DNA of 64,000 bases from Segetibacter sp. 3557_3 (GTDB lineage: Bacteria > Bacteroidota > Bacteroidia > Chitinophagales > Chitinophagaceae). Location: positions 1 through 64,000 of the forward strand of contig NZ_SMSK01000024.1 of NCBI RefSeq assembly GCF_004354985.1, read 5' to 3'. The notes beneath the pieces were generated by a model. It did no database searches. It saw only the letters and a program-made list of their open reading frames with translations, and was not told the DNA's origin. The position numbers were made by a program, and so were the translations under genes. Of the stretch, positions 25,146-34,242 are shown piece after piece (the first letter of the stretch is position 1; every line of letters starts with the position of its first letter).

Positions 25146-26185
25146 CTACGATACTCTGTTATCATTATCGGATTGCAACTCTTCCTCTAATTCTTTTATC
25201 GTGGGTAAGCTACCTTTAAGATTTTCCGGTATTGCTGTAGTAAGCTGATATTCTGATATCCGTATAGGCTTCTGTATGTCCTTCAATGCATACACTGCTA
25301 TGATACGATTTTTATCTTGGCATATGAGCAGGCCGATCGTGGGCTGATCATCCGGATGCCTGAGCGTATCATCTACGACTGATAAATAAAAATTCAGTTT
25401 ACCGGCATGCTCCGGCTTGAACTCACCAATCTTGAATTCTATCACAATGTAACAGCTAAGTTTTAAGTGGTAGAACAAGAGGTCAAGCGCATAGTTTCTT
25501 CCTCCTGCTTCTATAGGATACTGCTTTCCAACATAGGCGAAGCCGGCACCAAGTTCCACCAGGAACTTAGTGATATGTTCAACCAAGCCTTTTTCCAGGT
25601 CTTTTTCCTTATAATCATCAGACATTGTAAGAAAGTCGAAAATATAAGGGTCTTTCAGAGTCTGCCGAGCCAAATCGGATTGTGGGGAAGGCAGAGTGGT
25701 TGTAAAGTTTCTTACTGCACTACCTTGCCGAATATGTAAATCGCCTTTGATCTGCAGGCTTAAAACATCCCTTGACCAGCCATTTTCCAGAGATTTCTGC
25801 ATGTAAAGAGTTCGCTGCTGCTCATCTTTAACTTTGTCTATCAGCACGACATGATGCCCGCAGGGTAATTGTGCAACGGGCCGTTGCACAATTGTAAAAT
25901 CTGGGTGAGCAGATGCAAATTGGCGCATGTAATTAAGGTTACATAGAGAGAACCCTTTTATATCAGGAAACTCTCTTTTTAGATCATCAGCAAGACGCTT
26001 AGTGATCTTATCTCCCCAACTGGCCTGCTGTTGCTGCTCTATTATAGTTTTGCCTATTTGCCAGTACAGCAACACAGCAACAGCATTTGGCAATTTGCAC
26101 TCAGTACGGCTTTCAGCTGCGCTCGACGTATCTCAGCCTTAAGGTTTTCAAGAACTTGAGGGTATGTATCCGGCAGGTTTTGCAT
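25146..26185 (-). pseudogene. PDDEXK nuclease of the DUF1016/YhcG type, frameshifted near the N-terminus
   Basis: From 26093 down the frame encodes AVAVLLYWQIGKTIIEQQQQ, KRLADDLKREFPDIKGFS and, in the C-terminal nuclease domain, LDLLFYHLKLSCYIVIEFK, the PD-(D/E)xK core typical of YhcG-like proteins. The expected N-terminus lies in another frame from ATG 26185 (MQNLPDTYPQVLENLKAEIR and RAQLKAVLSAN). The shift falls in a near-repeat GCAAATTG/CCAAATGC; removing 8 bp restores ...LSANAVAVLLYWQIG. The gene is probably inactive unless translation restarts at the TTG at 26093. YhcG proteins are thought to act in DNA repair or restriction contexts. Confidence 0.8.
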
Positions 26186-26425
26186 AAAGCAAAATATACA
26201 CTTATTCAGTTAATTTGAAAAGTTGCTCATACAGTCGTATAATCCAACTATAACTTCTTATGCTAAGTTGATTATCCGGAACCGATGGGGATAGCCTACT
26301 CGTTAAGTGGAGATATTAAAGCCAAATTTAATGTTAAAACCGCTTCTAAGCGTAGCTTAAAACAAGGTAAATCTCGGCGTATAACCGTTAAGATGTACGC
26401 TTAAATGCATCTTAGTTTGTGAACT

Positions 26426-26453
26426 TAAAGATACGACAATCGTCGTATCTTTA
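26426..26453. promoter_or_regulatory. Perfect 12-bp palindrome upstream of the toxin-antitoxin genes
   Basis: Arms TAAAGATACGAC (26426-26437) and GTCGTATCTTTA (26442-26453) are perfect complements with a 4-bp spacer. The right arm ends 12 bp before the ATG of the antitoxin. The position fits an operator bound by the antitoxin, as is usual for autoregulated toxin-antitoxin operons. Confidence 0.75.
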
Positions 26454-26465
26454 TAAAAACAACTT

Positions 26466-26879
26466 ATGAAGCCAATTGAAGCTTTGCCGCACAGCGTTAA
26501 AACGGAGAGTGAAACTTTAGACATCATTGCGCTTCTAAAAGAGGGTATCATCTACAGTAACTTCGAAAAGATCTATAAGGAGCTACCACTTACCCTCACT
26601 GACTGGGCTAGCTTTCTAGGCACTACAACCCGAACTCTTCAGCGCTGGAAGAAAGTGGATGCTGTGATCCCCAGTTTGTCAGCCGAGAGGATTGTCGAGA
26701 TTTATCAGCTCTACAAATTTGGCGTTGAGGTATTAGGAGCAGATGGCTTTAGAAAATGGCTTAACAGCAGTGTAGAAGCTTTAGGTGGTAAGCAGCCTCT
26801 AGAATTTCTTGCAAATTCTCAAGGAATAAACCTACTTAGAACCAAGTTGGGAAGAATACAACATGGTGTATTAGCATGA
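26466..26879 (+). CDS. Xre/ParS (MbcA-like) antitoxin
   Basis: A 137-aa antitoxin of the type that pairs with RES toxins. The N-terminal half has an Xre-like HTH (LTDWASFLGTTTRTLQRWKK), and the C-terminal half is the toxin-binding domain (RIVEIYQLYKFGVEVLGADG, FRKWLNSSVEALGGKQPLEF). It neutralises the toxin by direct binding and probably represses the operon through the palindrome at 26426-26453. Its stop overlaps the toxin start by 4 bp (ATGA). Confidence 0.9.
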   Translation: MKPIEALPHSVKTESETLDIIALLKEGIIYSNFEKIYKELPLTLTDWASFLGTTTRTLQRWKKVDAVIPSLSAERIVEIYQLYKFGVEVLGADGFRKWLNSSVEALGGKQPLEFLANSQGINLLRTKLGRIQHGVLA

Positions 26880-27331
26880 TAGTTTTTAGGCTTACCGCTG
26901 AAAAATTCAAAGACGATTTATCGGGAAAAGGTGCAGCGATATTTGGAGGAAGGTGGAATCCAATAGGTTTAGCAGTCTTGTATACCAGCGAGTCGCGGGC
27001 TTTGGCAAACCTTGAATTGATTGTTCATACGAGCCCAGGTGTCATTCCTATAGATTACTACCTCCTAGAGATTGAAATGCCGGATGACGCGCCCATTTTC
27101 TACGTTACCGAGGCGAACTTACCTAAAGAATGGCGTAAAATGGAGCATTTTACACAGCTCGTAGGTTATGACTTGATAAGGCAGCATGAATATCTAGCCT
27201 TGAAGGTCCCATCTGCCTCCGTCACTCATGAGTGCAATTTTGTCCTAAACCCAGATCACCCGGACTTTCAGCAGATTAGGATCCTGAGGGCAGAGCCATA
27301 TACGTTTGATGAACGCCTTTTTTTCAAGTGA
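26876..27331 (+). CDS. RES domain toxin
   Basis: A 151-aa RES-family toxin; members degrade or ADP-ribosylate using NAD+ and stop growth. The Arg-Glu-Ser signature region is visible: FRLTAEKF near the start, GRWNPIGLAVLYTSESRALA (the E and S residues) and LVGYDLIRQHEYLALKVPS. Length is normal. It overlaps the antitoxin gene by 4 bp, and the gene order antitoxin-toxin is typical. It appears intact. Confidence 0.9.
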   Translation: MIVFRLTAEKFKDDLSGKGAAIFGGRWNPIGLAVLYTSESRALANLELIVHTSPGVIPIDYYLLEIEMPDDAPIFYVTEANLPKEWRKMEHFTQLVGYDLIRQHEYLALKVPSASVTHECNFVLNPDHPDFQQIRILRAEPYTFDERLFFK

Positions 27332-27910
27332 CAATTCGCAGTAAGATCATAAAGTTAAAATAAATTAACGCTCACAATAACCTGAAAACCAGTAATTTAA
27401 ATTGTCTTATAATTTATCTTATGTTATAGACATAACCCTGCACCTTTTGGATTCTTGGTGGATACACAGCTTTCAGGGAGAATTGTCTCAAAATAATTGA
27501 TAGCTGGTCTCAATTCGACTTGAACCTATGCTTTTCAAGGGGGAAAATGAGACAGTATTACCAATACGGTCCCATGGTCCAATAATGTCAAATAAGGATG
27601 AAATATTCTGGACCAGCAAGGTAGAATTTAAACAATCCAGTTCAGATTACACCGGTTCAATGTTCTAACAATTTAGGTGTTTATGTATCAGAGGAGAGCT
27701 ATACACCAGAACGATCTCCTACAACCGGTCATAATTAGAAGGTCTAGTATGGATTACAATCGAAGTTTGAAGAATTTACAACGTTACAGCTAAGCAATTT
27801 AGCAATCCAAACATATAAAATGGGGTGCCCTACCAAAGTACGGCCCAGAAATTACATATTCTCCCTCCTTTCGTGTTAATAAGGCTTTACTTTAAGCTAA
27901 GAACCTGCTA
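27332..27910. other. About 580 bp without a supported gene
   Basis: Sequence between the toxin and the convergent response regulator gene. No coding frame or clear hairpin is recognised. Confidence 0.5.
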
Positions 27911-28621
27911 TTAGCTCCTTCTTACCAACTTAGCCACAGCTTCACGAAATGTTTCGCCAATAGGTAATTCTAAATCGTGAATAGACAGAGAGTTCTTCCG
28001 TACGGAAGTAATGTTATGAATGGCCACGATATATGATTTATGAATTCGAATAAACTTAAAAGCAGGAAGTTCCGGTTCAACGACTTTTAAGCTAGTTCGA
28101 AACAAAAGTGGGTTTTTAGAGCTTTTCAAGTGTATCTTAATGTAATCTCGAAGCCCTTCCATCCATATGATATCTTCAAACATTATTTTTACCTGGCTAT
28201 AATCAGCATTCAGGAAAAAATAATCAACAGGGTGCCCTACAGCTGGTAGATGCTTTGTCACCTTCAATTCGTGCAACTCTTTTGCCCGGTTGCACGCTTT
28301 AATAAAACGCTCGATGCTTACAGGCTTTACCACGTAATCCACAACATCTAAATCATAGCTTTCTAAAGCATACTGTTTGTAGGCGGTCACAAAAATGACC
28401 AATGGTTTAGTCTTGAGACTTCCAATGTATTGTAATCCCGTTAATCCGGGCATTTGAATATCGATGAAGATTAGATCAATGCGGGTTTGCTGTAGCACCT
28501 TCATCGCCTCAAACGCATTTCGACATGACGCCTTCCATTCTAAAAAAGGAACTTTACTGATGTTGTCTTCTAATAACTTCAGTGCTAAAGGCTCGTCATC
28601 AACAGCTATACAGGTAAGCAT
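27911..28621 (-). CDS. LytTR-family response regulator
   Basis: A 236-aa regulator. I place the start at ATG 28621 (MLTCIAVDDEPLALKLLEDN); the longer frame to 28657 lies inside the kinase gene. The receiver domain has D8/D9 and the phospho-acceptor D54 (IDLIFIDIQMPGLTG), with a Lys in SLKTKPLVIFVTAYKQYA nearby. The C-terminal LytTR DNA-binding domain (IIWMEGLRDYIKIHL, FIRIHKSYIVAIHNI) follows. It is the partner of the kinase upstream, whose stop shares one base with this start (TAATG). The target genes are not adjacent in an obvious way; a broken receptor gene is the nearest. Confidence 0.9.
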   Translation of the reverse strand: MLTCIAVDDEPLALKLLEDNISKVPFLEWKASCRNAFEAMKVLQQTRIDLIFIDIQMPGLTGLQYIGSLKTKPLVIFVTAYKQYALESYDLDVVDYVVKPVSIERFIKACNRAKELHELKVTKHLPAVGHPVDYFFLNADYSQVKIMFEDIIWMEGLRDYIKIHLKSSKNPLLFRTSLKVVEPELPAFKFIRIHKSYIVAIHNITSVRKNSLSIHDLELPIGETFREAVAKLVRRS

Positions 28622-29763
28622 TAGTTTAAGTTGATGTTTAAATGAACTAAAAACCACCCATTTCTATTATCTATTGTCAACCTATGGCGATCTGGATATA
28701 GCAGTTCTAAACGTCTTTTCACATTAGCTAATCCTATTCCTGAAGTCTTGTCTTTTATAGAGATACTTTCTTCGTATTTATTTTTTACTGTAAAACTTAG
28801 CTGGTTGTTTACCACCGACAGCTCTATATGAATTTCCGGGTATTGCAACAAGCCAGTGCCATGTTTAAAAGCATTTTCTACAAATGGTATCAACAACATC
28901 GGTTCTATTGTATGCCAATCCTCCTTGACATCATACCGAATATTTACGGTAAGCTCCGAACCGAAGCGTTGTTTTTGTAAATCAATGTAGTTCCGCAGGT
29001 ATTCAGCTTCAGTTTTTAGTAGTCCCCTTTCCTCATCGGTTTCGTACAACATATATTGCATTAGTGAAGAGAGCTTCATTATCGTAGGTTCCAATTCCTC
29101 GCTCTTTATACGTACCAGTGCAACAATGTTGTTTAGTACATTAAACAAAAAATGAGGGCTAATCTGCGATCGCAAAAAAGACAGCTCCGTTTTCAGGTTT
29201 TCACTTTGCTTTTCTGCCATCAGCCTTTCTGTTCGTATATGGTCCGCAATGGATTGATATGCGATACTCAAGAGAATAGTGAAAGCAAAAGGCGCTAAAT
29301 TGAACGTAGAGGATCGGAATAGATTAAACGGGCGTCCTTCCATCAAAATTTGAAAACACAGCCCGTGCATGAACATTATCATTATAAAAAGACCAAAGAG
29401 AAACAGAAGATAAACTACGAATCTCCTTTTGTAAATTAACACTGGTACTAAAACAAAGGCATTAAGATAGAACAAGCCTAACCAAAAAACCTTTGTTACC
29501 GTGTTCAGATCGCGAAAGCTCAGTTTGGGGCCCCTTTCTCTAAGAGCTTGTGGATCATAATCAGGATTAAAGATGTATGGAAAGATAAAAATTGCAAGCC
29601 ATATCAGTACATGTACCCCTATGTTCATCCACTTATTCTTTTCCTCCGCATTAAGAAAAGGTATTCTGCTCACAAACTGTTGATTTGCTGCTCCTGATTT
29701 ACTATGAGCGGGGTTACCTTGCAATGGCGTTGTAGTAGAGCTTTCAGCAACTCTATAGTTCAT
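28621..29763 (-). CDS. LytS-like sensor histidine kinase
   Basis: A 380-aa membrane kinase. About four transmembrane segments lie between residues 45 and 170 (VHVLIWLAIFIFPYIF, VFWLGLFYLNAFVLVPVLI, LLFLFGLFIMIMFMHGL and a fourth). The His-kinase region SFLRSQISPHFLFNVLNNI carries the phospho-acceptor His. The ATPase part has LLIPFVENAFKHGTG (N-box) and GIGLANVKRRLELLYP. It belongs to the family usual in Bacteroidota, with no extracellular sensor domain, so it probably senses through the membrane part or a partner. It phosphorylates the LytTR regulator encoded next. Confidence 0.9.
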   Translation of the reverse strand: MNYRVAESSTTTPLQGNPAHSKSGAANQQFVSRIPFLNAEEKNKWMNIGVHVLIWLAIFIFPYIFNPDYDPQALRERGPKLSFRDLNTVTKVFWLGLFYLNAFVLVPVLIYKRRFVVYLLFLFGLFIMIMFMHGLCFQILMEGRPFNLFRSSTFNLAPFAFTILLSIAYQSIADHIRTERLMAEKQSENLKTELSFLRSQISPHFLFNVLNNIVALVRIKSEELEPTIMKLSSLMQYMLYETDEERGLLKTEAEYLRNYIDLQKQRFGSELTVNIRYDVKEDWHTIEPMLLIPFVENAFKHGTGLLQYPEIHIELSVVNNQLSFTVKNKYEESISIKDKTSGIGLANVKRRLELLYPDRHRLTIDNRNGWFLVHLNINLN

Positions 29764-29875
29764 TCGATTAGTTTAAAGCCTTGCGGTTGTGTAATCAGTG
29801 ACAAAATGGACTGAAGCTATTTGCCAGCTTAGCATCTTACGAGTACTGATTGCTACTGGCCTGAAGCTCCAACCT

Positions 29876-30121
29876 CTACTTCAGTGTTGAATTTATGCGC
29901 TTAATCAGCGTTGCATTAATCTTTCCAAAACGATAACTAAGCGTCAATCGCATCAGTTGCGGGTTGCTCAAACGGCTATAAGTCAGAGTGAAATCGTTGC
30001 TTTCTGAATACTGGTTGAAAGTTCGTGTTTTAAAGATATCAATAAAACTGACAATTGCTGATGCAGCATTGCTTTCTATAAGCTTCTTCCCGATTGCAAG
30101 ATCGACATCGAAAAGGTTTTA
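29876..30121 (-). pseudogene. C-terminal remnant of an outer-membrane beta-barrel receptor
   Basis: Read on the minus strand from about 30121 to the TAG at 29876-29878, the frame encodes LFDVDLAIGKKLIESNAASA, VSFIDIFKTRTFNQYSESND, FTLTYSRLSNPQLMRLTLSY and RFGKINATLI. The barrel-strand pattern ending in Y-R-F-G-K-I is the C-terminus of a TonB-dependent-receptor-like outer-membrane protein. An in-frame stop lies just upstream and no start is present, so over 90% of the gene is missing. It marks a deletion or insertion junction. Confidence 0.7.
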
Positions 30122-30183
30122 TCACAAGTAGCCACTAGGACAACCTACACCATTCTTTGTTTAATTGCTTAAATTTCAAGCAA

Positions 30184-30939
30184 TTACCTAAAACCGACTG
30201 GAATTTCAGTTTTAGAACGTTTGTTCAATTGCTCTGCCATCAACCTGTTATAGATACGTTCTTTCATGTCGGGTGTTAAGTCGCTCCTGCTGATATAGTC
30301 TAATCCACCCCATGCAAGGTCTTTATATACATAGTCGTCCATAAGAAGTAGGCCAGTGATGGCACTATATTCCGCTAGTGCTATTGCAATATCATCCATA
30401 AGGCTTCGCTCTATTTCATCATGTTGAATCTTGTTGTAGTCTGGATCCATAGACGACGACCATGCGCTGTATATTCCTGGATAATCAATTTTTGCATGAG
30501 TATGGTCGTACAAAAAATATAAGGTTAAATAAGCATGTACCATTTCGTGTATTATGGTACGCGCTACAGAAAGGTCCGTACCATCCTGAAATTTTTCAAG
30601 GTCTACTATTGTTGAAGCTCCTTCGGAAGTTGCCTGTATTTGCGCGTTAACGTTATCAGGTAATGCACCTTCACGAATGATCCACTTAAAACGGGAAGTG
30701 TTCTGAAAGTTGTGAATAATTTCGCCAATTTTTCCTTTTTTTAATTTTACTATGTTAGCTAATACTGACATTAGGTTTTTGTCCCTCAGTTCATCTTTTA
30801 TTCCCCAATTCTTTGCTGGCGCTTTGGCATATGCCAACTCATCAAAATATACGCTTTCAACTATAACCCCTTTATAAGAAGCCAAGGCTGCTGAAAGAAC
30901 AAGACTGAAAACTACAAGCAGGAGAATCTTTGTATACAT
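30184..30939 (-). CDS. Secreted zinc metallopeptidase-like protein (HEMVH)
   Basis: A 251-aa protein with an N-terminal signal peptide (MYTKILLLVVFSLVLSAALA). The zinc motif HEMVH in ARTIIHEMVHAYLTLYFL is followed by further acidic and His residues (HDEIERSLMDDIAIALAEYS) that could supply the third ligand. It resembles SprT-like or putative phage-type metallopeptidases but I cannot name the family. It acts in the periplasm or outside. It is a single gene just upstream of the receptor remnant. Confidence 0.65.
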   Translation of the reverse strand: MYTKILLLVVFSLVLSAALASYKGVIVESVYFDELAYAKAPAKNWGIKDELRDKNLMSVLANIVKLKKGKIGEIIHNFQNTSRFKWIIREGALPDNVNAQIQATSEGASTIVDLEKFQDGTDLSVARTIIHEMVHAYLTLYFLYDHTHAKIDYPGIYSAWSSSMDPDYNKIQHDEIERSLMDDIAIALAEYSAITGLLLMDDYVYKDLAWGGLDYISRSDLTPDMKERIYNRLMAEQLNKRSKTEIPVGFR

Positions 30940-32510
30940 ATATAATTTGTAAAAGTGTTAATCACTAATCCAAACTTATATCAAAGGCAAAAGGTGATTT
31001 GGCGGTATGATGTAAACGAGCAAACGGCTGCTGTAAACTCTTAAAATTTGCCTGCAACTGGGCTGTGAACGGGCCTTCGGATTGACCTGAACACTTGTCT
31101 CTTCTTTATTTCGCGCTCATTCGTAACCCTGAATGGATAAGCTAGTCTAACTTGATTAGCAACCAAGCCGTATCGTTCCAGTTGGAATACACACCGATTT
31201 GTTTGGCGGCGCCTTTCAGCTTCCTCTTAAGTGAATTATCAATCTAAGACGTCCTTGTGCTTTGCAAGCGCCAGGCTATTTTCAAAAACAAGGGTTATCA
31301 AGGATCACTTGCAGAGACAACGAGCCATACTTTGCTTTCTGTAATCGGGTAAGCAGCCCAATAAGGTTCCGATTTCGGATATTCCGGTCGCATGTAAAAT
31401 GAATCTGTAGAATGTGCTTGGATGACCTAGTTGGGGTAGGGGGTAAGTTATAGTCTGACCATTTCGGGAATATCTGCCTAATTGTAGTATGCTTAGGAAA
31501 TAGGCTATAAAGACACCAACTACAGAATTATGCAACGCTATGGTTGGCTCACCAATTACTTGTATCGAAGTATCTGATTAATTTACCGATCCAAACGGAA
31601 TTGACTGACATAATCGAGCAAGAACAACAAAACTGGAATGCGTAGAAACGAATTTAGACTACTACATTCTCGTTAGTACCAACAAAAGCCTACAATTTAA
31701 CCGCCGCACTGCACTTACGTTTATCTAAGATAAGATACCTTAGGTACCTGCGGGTTGTAGATATGAGGTGGAATTTAGTGCTGATTATCCCTATTACTCA
31801 TCAACTTATTGAAGAGACAATGAGCTTGTATTAAGGCTTCTGCTAGCGCGCAGCAATGTTGAGTGAGTGCATGAATGGGAGAGAAGGCCGCAATCGCATC
31901 CAGCGAAGCTTTGGAGCCAGGCTCCGTAGATTCATGTGAATCACTGTTGACAGTTGGCCCGTGTGCTTAGCAAGTGTGCCAGGCATGGGAAGAACCACTA
32001 GCGGTGTGCCGGTGGAGTGAAGGGTGGATCGACCGGCAAGGCATGAACTGGACCTTGCTAGATAGAAGGGTTTCGCTGTGTGCTTTGCAGTCCTTGTCTT
32101 CTGAAGCATTACACCTTCCTCAACTAATTGTTTCCGACTTCGACTTGCCAAATTTCACGGGTTTAGAGTCCCTTTAAATAAGGTAAACTGAACCTTGTGA
32201 ACATCTTCCCGCGGTATTTTAAGTTCTAATAGCCCATACGTTAGTTGAAAATTGTTTTGAGTTTGGTGCCGCACGCAATTACGTGAAGCCATCGTCTACC
32301 AAGGCTATATTGAACATTGTTCAGAACTGTTTTTTCACAAGATGTAGCTATCATCTATAAGAGAAATTTTTTTTCTCTCAGGTAATCTAAAGCTCCGTTA
32401 ATTGTTTTTTTATGTAAATTGAACAAGTTGCTCGTCTGCGACCAACAAGGTTACATCGCACTCAATAAAGTTATAGGTGTATTGGTTTTGAGGCATTTAG
32501 ATCTACAAGT
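30940..32510. other. About 1.5 kb of gene-poor sequence
   Basis: No gene is supported. The part at 31840-32160 looks richer in G+C than its surroundings and has open frames on both strands without recognisable content; it may be a relic of foreign DNA. The right edge meets a tRNA-like 3' end. Confidence 0.45.
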
Positions 32511-32532
32511 AATCGTCTTGTCATCCCGACGA
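32511..32532 (+). other. tRNA-Pro 3'-end-like sequence, putative attachment site
   Basis: The string TCTTGTCATCCCGAC matches, from memory, the T-arm and acceptor 3' end of Bacteroidota tRNA-Pro (acceptor CATCCCG plus A). No 5' half of a tRNA is found upstream, so it is a fragment. It is followed by a strong terminator (32552-32590) and then a tyrosine recombinase gene, the usual order of an attachment site left by a tRNA-integrating element. Confidence 0.5.
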
Positions 32533-32551
32533 AAAGGGGTTCAAATGAACC

Positions 32552-32590
32552 AAAAGCTCGTGAAACTGAATGTTTTACGAGCTTTTTTGT
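32552..32590 (+). terminator. Intrinsic terminator
   Basis: Arms AAAAGCTCGT (32552-32561) and ACGAGCTTTT (32577-32586) form a 10-bp perfect stem with a 15-nt loop, and the right arm runs into a T-tract. It would end transcription of the tRNA whose 3' end lies just upstream. Confidence 0.8.
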
Positions 32591-32632
32591 TTTGTAATAT
32601 GTCAAATGATATCAAATAAAACCAACTGGTTT

Positions 32633-32682
32633 GTGAACTAAAAGGTGAACAATCTGGTGAACTAAATTTGTGTTCACCAGAT
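32633..32682. promoter_or_regulatory. GTGAAC direct repeats and palindrome around a TAAATTTG box
   Basis: GTGAAC occurs at 32633, 32645 and 32657, a 12-bp period, and inverted as GTTCAC at 32672. The last copy and the inverted one belong to a perfect 11-bp palindrome (ATCTGGTGAAC 32652-32662, GTTCACCAGAT 32672-32682). The 9-bp spacer contains TAAATTTG, which fits the Bacteroidota -7 element TAxxTTTG. It lies 137 bp before the recombinase gene and could be its operator or the arm-binding sites for recombination. Confidence 0.65.
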
Positions 32683-32818
32683 AAGGCTAACAAGCTCATC
32701 AACAACGATTTATATCGCTTCGGTTTGGTTGATTTTGATACGATTTGACTTCATTTTAAGAGCTTTTTGATGAACAGAGCGGTGAGTAGGAAAACAACGA
32801 ACTTTAAAATGAGACAAT

Positions 32819-34048
32819 ATGAAGAACAACAACACGTTCGGGGTACACTTTATCCTCCGGCACAATCGGGAACTTAACGGTAAAGTCCCTATCTATTTAA
32901 GGATAACCGTTAACAAGACCAGGGTAGAACTCGCGCTGAAACGCTATATGCAGGCATCGGACTGGAACGATGTAAAGGGCTGTGCTAAACCTAAGCGCGA
33001 AGAATTTATCTTTCTGAACACTTACCTTGAAGAACTCCGGTCTAAACTCGTTATATACTACCAGCAACTCACGCTCAGAGAAGACCGTGTAACAGCAGCA
33101 GACATAAAAGATGCTTACCTCGGACGATATAAAGAGAAAGCCGAAAGAACATTACTGTGGCTTGTAGGGGAGCACAACCTCATCATGGAGAAAGTACTGG
33201 CAAAAGGCAGTATCAAGAACTACTATACTACTGAAAGGTATCTGAAGAAATTCTTAAAGGAACGGTACCGCGGAGACATTCTTCTGAGCAAATTAAGCTA
33301 CTCATTCCTAACAGCCTTTGAGCATTACATACGCACCACTCCGCTAAAATTAAATGACCCTTGTACTAACAACGGAACAATGAAGCACCTTGAGCGCGTT
33401 AAAAAGATGATCACCTGGGCAGTCAATAACCAATGGATTGAGAACGCTCCTTTCGACACTTATAAGCTAAAGTATAAGACGGCTCAGCGTGAAGCGTTAT
33501 CTCCGGAAGAATTTCAAAGAATTGAAAACGCTGAATTTGAAAACACAACCATGCAGAAAGTGAGGGAGCTTTTTTTATTTAGTTGTTATACCGGGCTCTC
33601 CTATGTGGATGTAATGGATCTAAAACCAACAGACATCATTACCGGGGTTGATGGCGCCAGGTGGTTGAAGATATATCGCGCAAAAACGAATATTGCTGTG
33701 GATGTTCCTTTATTGAAGCCGGCTTTGATGCTGATGCAGCAACTGACAAGTTTTGACGGGAGCAACCCATGCGGAACAGTATTTCCATACATCACTAACC
33801 AGGAGGTGAACCGTACGTTGAAGATGATTGCCGAAGTATGTGGGATAAAAAGAAACCTTACGTTCCATTTAGCCCGTCACACATTCGCAACAACCATTAC
33901 ATTGTGCAATGGGGTGCCGATCGAAACTATCAGCAAGATGTTGGGACACGCAAAGCTAACTACTACGATGGTTTATGCGAGGGTTGTTAATACAAAGGTG
34001 GGAATGGATATGGCTTTGTTGCAATGTAAGCTGGACAGAAAAAGTTGA
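32819..34048 (+). CDS. Tyrosine recombinase (integrase)
   Basis: A 409-aa site-specific recombinase of the Bacteroidota type, with an N-terminal arm-binding domain (about 1-90), a SAM-like core-binding domain and the catalytic domain. The catalytic residues are visible: FSCYTGLSYVDVMDL (the first Arg position is Ser, as in many Bacteroidota members), then HLARHTFATT (H-x-x-R-H) and TTMVYARVV (nucleophile Tyr). It probably integrates and excises the element beginning at the tRNA-like site 32511. It is intact and starts at ATG 32819, right after an A/T-rich leader. Confidence 0.95.
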   Translation: MKNNNTFGVHFILRHNRELNGKVPIYLRITVNKTRVELALKRYMQASDWNDVKGCAKPKREEFIFLNTYLEELRSKLVIYYQQLTLREDRVTAADIKDAYLGRYKEKAERTLLWLVGEHNLIMEKVLAKGSIKNYYTTERYLKKFLKERYRGDILLSKLSYSFLTAFEHYIRTTPLKLNDPCTNNGTMKHLERVKKMITWAVNNQWIENAPFDTYKLKYKTAQREALSPEEFQRIENAEFENTTMQKVRELFLFSCYTGLSYVDVMDLKPTDIITGVDGARWLKIYRAKTNIAVDVPLLKPALMLMQQLTSFDGSNPCGTVFPYITNQEVNRTLKMIAEVCGIKRNLTFHLARHTFATTITLCNGVPIETISKMLGHAKLTTTMVYARVVNTKVGMDMALLQCKLDRKS

Positions 34049-34242
34049 CCTTCGGTATTTGTACAGGTAGATTTCAAGAGAATGCCAAAAACATGTAAGT
34101 TATGGCAAGAAATAGCTGAAGCCAAAGGAGGTCACTTATACTCAAAAGATCTATCCGTAAAAACTTATTACCATTGATCACCTCAGTTCCGCATGACCAA
34201 TATATGTATTATATTTGTCGATGTACTCATTAACTAGCTAAC

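Noticed and set aside
31843-32151. 102-aa minus-strand frame in G+C-richer sequence
   Set aside because: No motif, open frames on both strands; composition alone explains it.
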